Source of the DNA: Tuctoria greenei
Taxonomy: Eukaryota; Streptophyta; Magnoliopsida; Poales; Poaceae
Assembly (NCBI GenBank): GCA_036927565.1
Contig: JAYESD010000012.1
Span: 4,712,001 to 4,776,000, forward strand
Length of the DNA stretch: 64,000 nt
Direction of reading: 5' to 3'
Shown: positions 51,101 through 54,100 of the stretch, piece by piece
Layout of the letters: every line of letters starts with the position of its first letter
Position numbering within the stretch: position 1 is the stretch's first letter
Notes under the pieces: model-generated
What the model was told of the DNA's origin: nothing
What the model saw: the letters and a program-made list of their open reading frames with translations, nothing else
Database searches by the model: none
Translations under genes and position numbers: made by a program

Positions 51101-54100
51101 CCAAGCTCTCCTTCGATGAGCTCGATCTTGGCCTCCTTGACCACTCGGTTTCCCTCATGCGCCGTCTTGAGGGTGTTCCATATGTCTTTGGCCACTTCAA
51201 GGCCATCGACACGGTTGAACTCATCTCTAGAGAGAGATGAGATGATCACACCCGCAGCTTGAGCGTTGCGGTGGATGAGGATGGCTTGTTCTTGAGTTAT
51301 GTTGTCCTCATCCTTTGGAATCTCCACCCCGATCATGACAATTTGCCACAACGCTGGGTTGAGTGACACGAGGTGGATCTTCATGTTGTGTTTCCACATA
51401 CCGTAGTCCGTTCCATCGAATTGGGGAGGTTTCCCCAATGGGATGGACAGGTAGTGGTTGTTGGCGGCAAGGCGTTCATAGTTGAACCCTTGCCGGTTGT
51501 AGTTGGCTCCGCCACCACCACTTGATTGGTTTGACGGATCAATCTTGGAGATGTTCAACTTCTCCCGGAGCTTCGCCTTGAGTTGGCGAGTCTCCTCATC
51601 GTCCGTTGGCTTATCTTGATAAGCCAACGTCTCCTCACGGGTCGCCTCGTAGTTGCTGCTCGATGCATCGTCATTCACCACTCCGGCCATCTCTCCGAGT
51701 TGTTAGACTCTTTGTGGAGAGTCCTGCTCTGATACCAATTGAAAGTTGCCTAGAGGGGGGGTGAATAGGCTAATTGACCTGCAAATGACTCAATAAAACG
51801 AGATTAAATTACAGGAGGCGGACTAGTCCGGTCAGGGGGCGGACTAGTCCGGTCAGCCTGCGTGAATAACCCTAAAAAATTGTTTCTAGCAAGTTTTAGG
51901 GAATTTTCTCGTTGCTACAAGTGAGTATATGTTTAAGTCAAGTTGAGCAACAACCTACACAAGAGCAAGTCAAGTTTCCACAAGTTTGTAGCAATGCGGA
52001 GTATGAAACGAGACTATCAACCCTAGAACAAAGTAATCAATAGAATGAATGCGAAGAACACAAGGGGGCAAGTATTTTATCCCGAGGTTCGATTCCACAC
52101 AAGGAATCTACGTCCCCGTTGAGGAGTCCACGAAGGACCGGGTCCAACAACCCTTCCCTCACCAAGTTTACCGCACGGGCCTAACTTGGTTCTCCACTAA
52201 TCACAACGGTGATTACAAGGTTCGTTGGGGCTTCTCACAAACTGAGGCTCCCACACCACAAAGATGATCAACACAATGAAACAAACTCAATACACAGCCC
52301 ACAAAGACTCAACGAGTGCAAGAGATCAAACCGGGAGCACAAGCGCGATGTTCTTCCTCTTCTCCACCTCACTAAACCCTAATCCACTCAAGAATTAGTT
52401 TTAGAGGGAAAGTAGGCAAGAAGGAGGCTTAGGAGTGCTCCAAGTTGGCTGTGGCGGCGCTAGGGTTTGAGTTTTTCCAAAGGTATTCGAAATGAGGCCG
52501 GGGGTCCCCTTTTTATAGGGGTCCCAAGCCCAATCTGCTGACTTCAGCAAAAGGGCGGACTAGTCCGGCCACTGGCCCGGACTAGTCCGGCCTAGGGGAC
52601 CACTGACCCCTTTGTCAGGTCCCGACAGCTGACACACTATCGTCACGCTACCCGCCAAACTTCAAATTCAAACGGTCACTTCCAGAACGGACTAGTCCGG
52701 TCAACACCGGACTAGTCCGATCTCACACAGAGCCTTCTGCTCCGTGTGAAAACGGACTAGTCTGAGGACCACGGACTAGTCCGGCCCCTAGGGCGGACTA
52801 GTCCGATCCTCCCAGACTTAGCCACAGAAGCACCTTTTCCTAGCCAACCCGGACTAGTCCGGCCCCACGGGCGGACTAGTCCGTTCTCACTCAGGACCTC
52901 TTGGTCCGGTCCAAAACGGACAAGTCCGTGATTTTGGGACTTCATCCCCAAAACCCACTCACAGCTACCCGGACTAGTCCGGTCACAAACGGACTAGTCC
53001 GATCTCAGTCAGACACTTCTGGTCCGGCCGACAACGGACTTGGCCGGCCAGGGACGGACTAGTCCGGCCTCCTGCACGGACTAGTCCGGCCCTACGGCCA
53101 GACCACTCATTCACTCATTTCTTTCATAGGTTTGACCTCTAAATCACTTTGAGCTCCCAAACTTGATCTCAATGCACTTTACACACGCACCCTCCTATTT
53201 CTACGGCTAGTCTAACTCAACACGCTAGAAACCCTAGTTTCCACGCTTCGAGTTGACTCTGTTTCCTTCCTTTTCCTTTTTTTGAGGGTTTGCGTCTCCG
53301 ATCGAGTCCACACCTGTGCTAAGATCACTTGAGCTCATTAGCGACTTAATTGTCGTCATCAATCATCCAAAACCCACGGGGAACCTAGATGCACTTTCAA
53401 TAGCCGAGAAGCTCTTCATAGGAGGAGATCTCAACGGTCATGTAGGTACAACTAACACAGGTTTTGCGGGGGTACACGGAGGTTTTGAGTGTGGCGACAG
53501 AAACCAAAAGGGTAAGGACATCCTAGACTTTGCCGTAGCCTATGACTATTGGTACCTAACACCCTCTTTAAGAAGATACTATCTCACCTAGTGACCTTTA
53601 CTAGTGCCCAACATTCTAGCCAAACCGACTATATCCTCACCAGGAGAAGGGAGAGGGGGCATACTTAGATTGTAAGGTGATCCCTGGGCAATGTGTGTGT
53701 TCAGAGTAGCAGGAAGTCTATCAGTGAATGAAACTGAAGAACGAGGTGGTAGCCAAGAGGAGTCGAAATCGAACATACTCTTGACCGAGATATGGGTATG
53801 GGTGTACACTGACCCAAACCCAACATCCCGGTTTCTAGTGGTCGACGCAGTGCCCAATTAGGCTGTCAGCAGGAGCCCCAGTGGAAGAATGCTCTGTAGC
53901 CGACTCGAACTAAATGACCACGGGCGTCTCAGTGTTGTGCCCGCGAGCCTCACAATCGAAGAAGCGGTTCAGCTTCGATATCTCTAACTTCACCGCTGGG
54001 GCGGAGGCTTCGATCTCTGGTTTTCACGCGCTGAAGTTGAGATCGAACTCCTTGGCCTGTGACTCCAACACGGAGAGGCAATCTTGCTTCTATTGATCCA

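Larger units (their letters stand above)
41313..53399 (-). mobile_element. SIRE/Maximus-lineage Copia element A, nearly intact
   Basis: 12,087 bp flanked by ATAGC (41308-41312, 53400-53404). Both LTRs are 1660 bp; by hand I count about 14 substitutions, under 1%. On the minus strand the order is 5' LTR, PBS TTGGTATCAGAGCAG (51737 downwards), gag, protease-integrase-RT-RNase H, a palindrome-rich spacer, a third ORF, purine tract AAAAAGAGGGAGAT and 3' LTR. The long LTRs, coiled-coil gag and extra ORF fit the SIRE lineage. Only one nonsense codon was found in pol. Confidence 0.93.
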
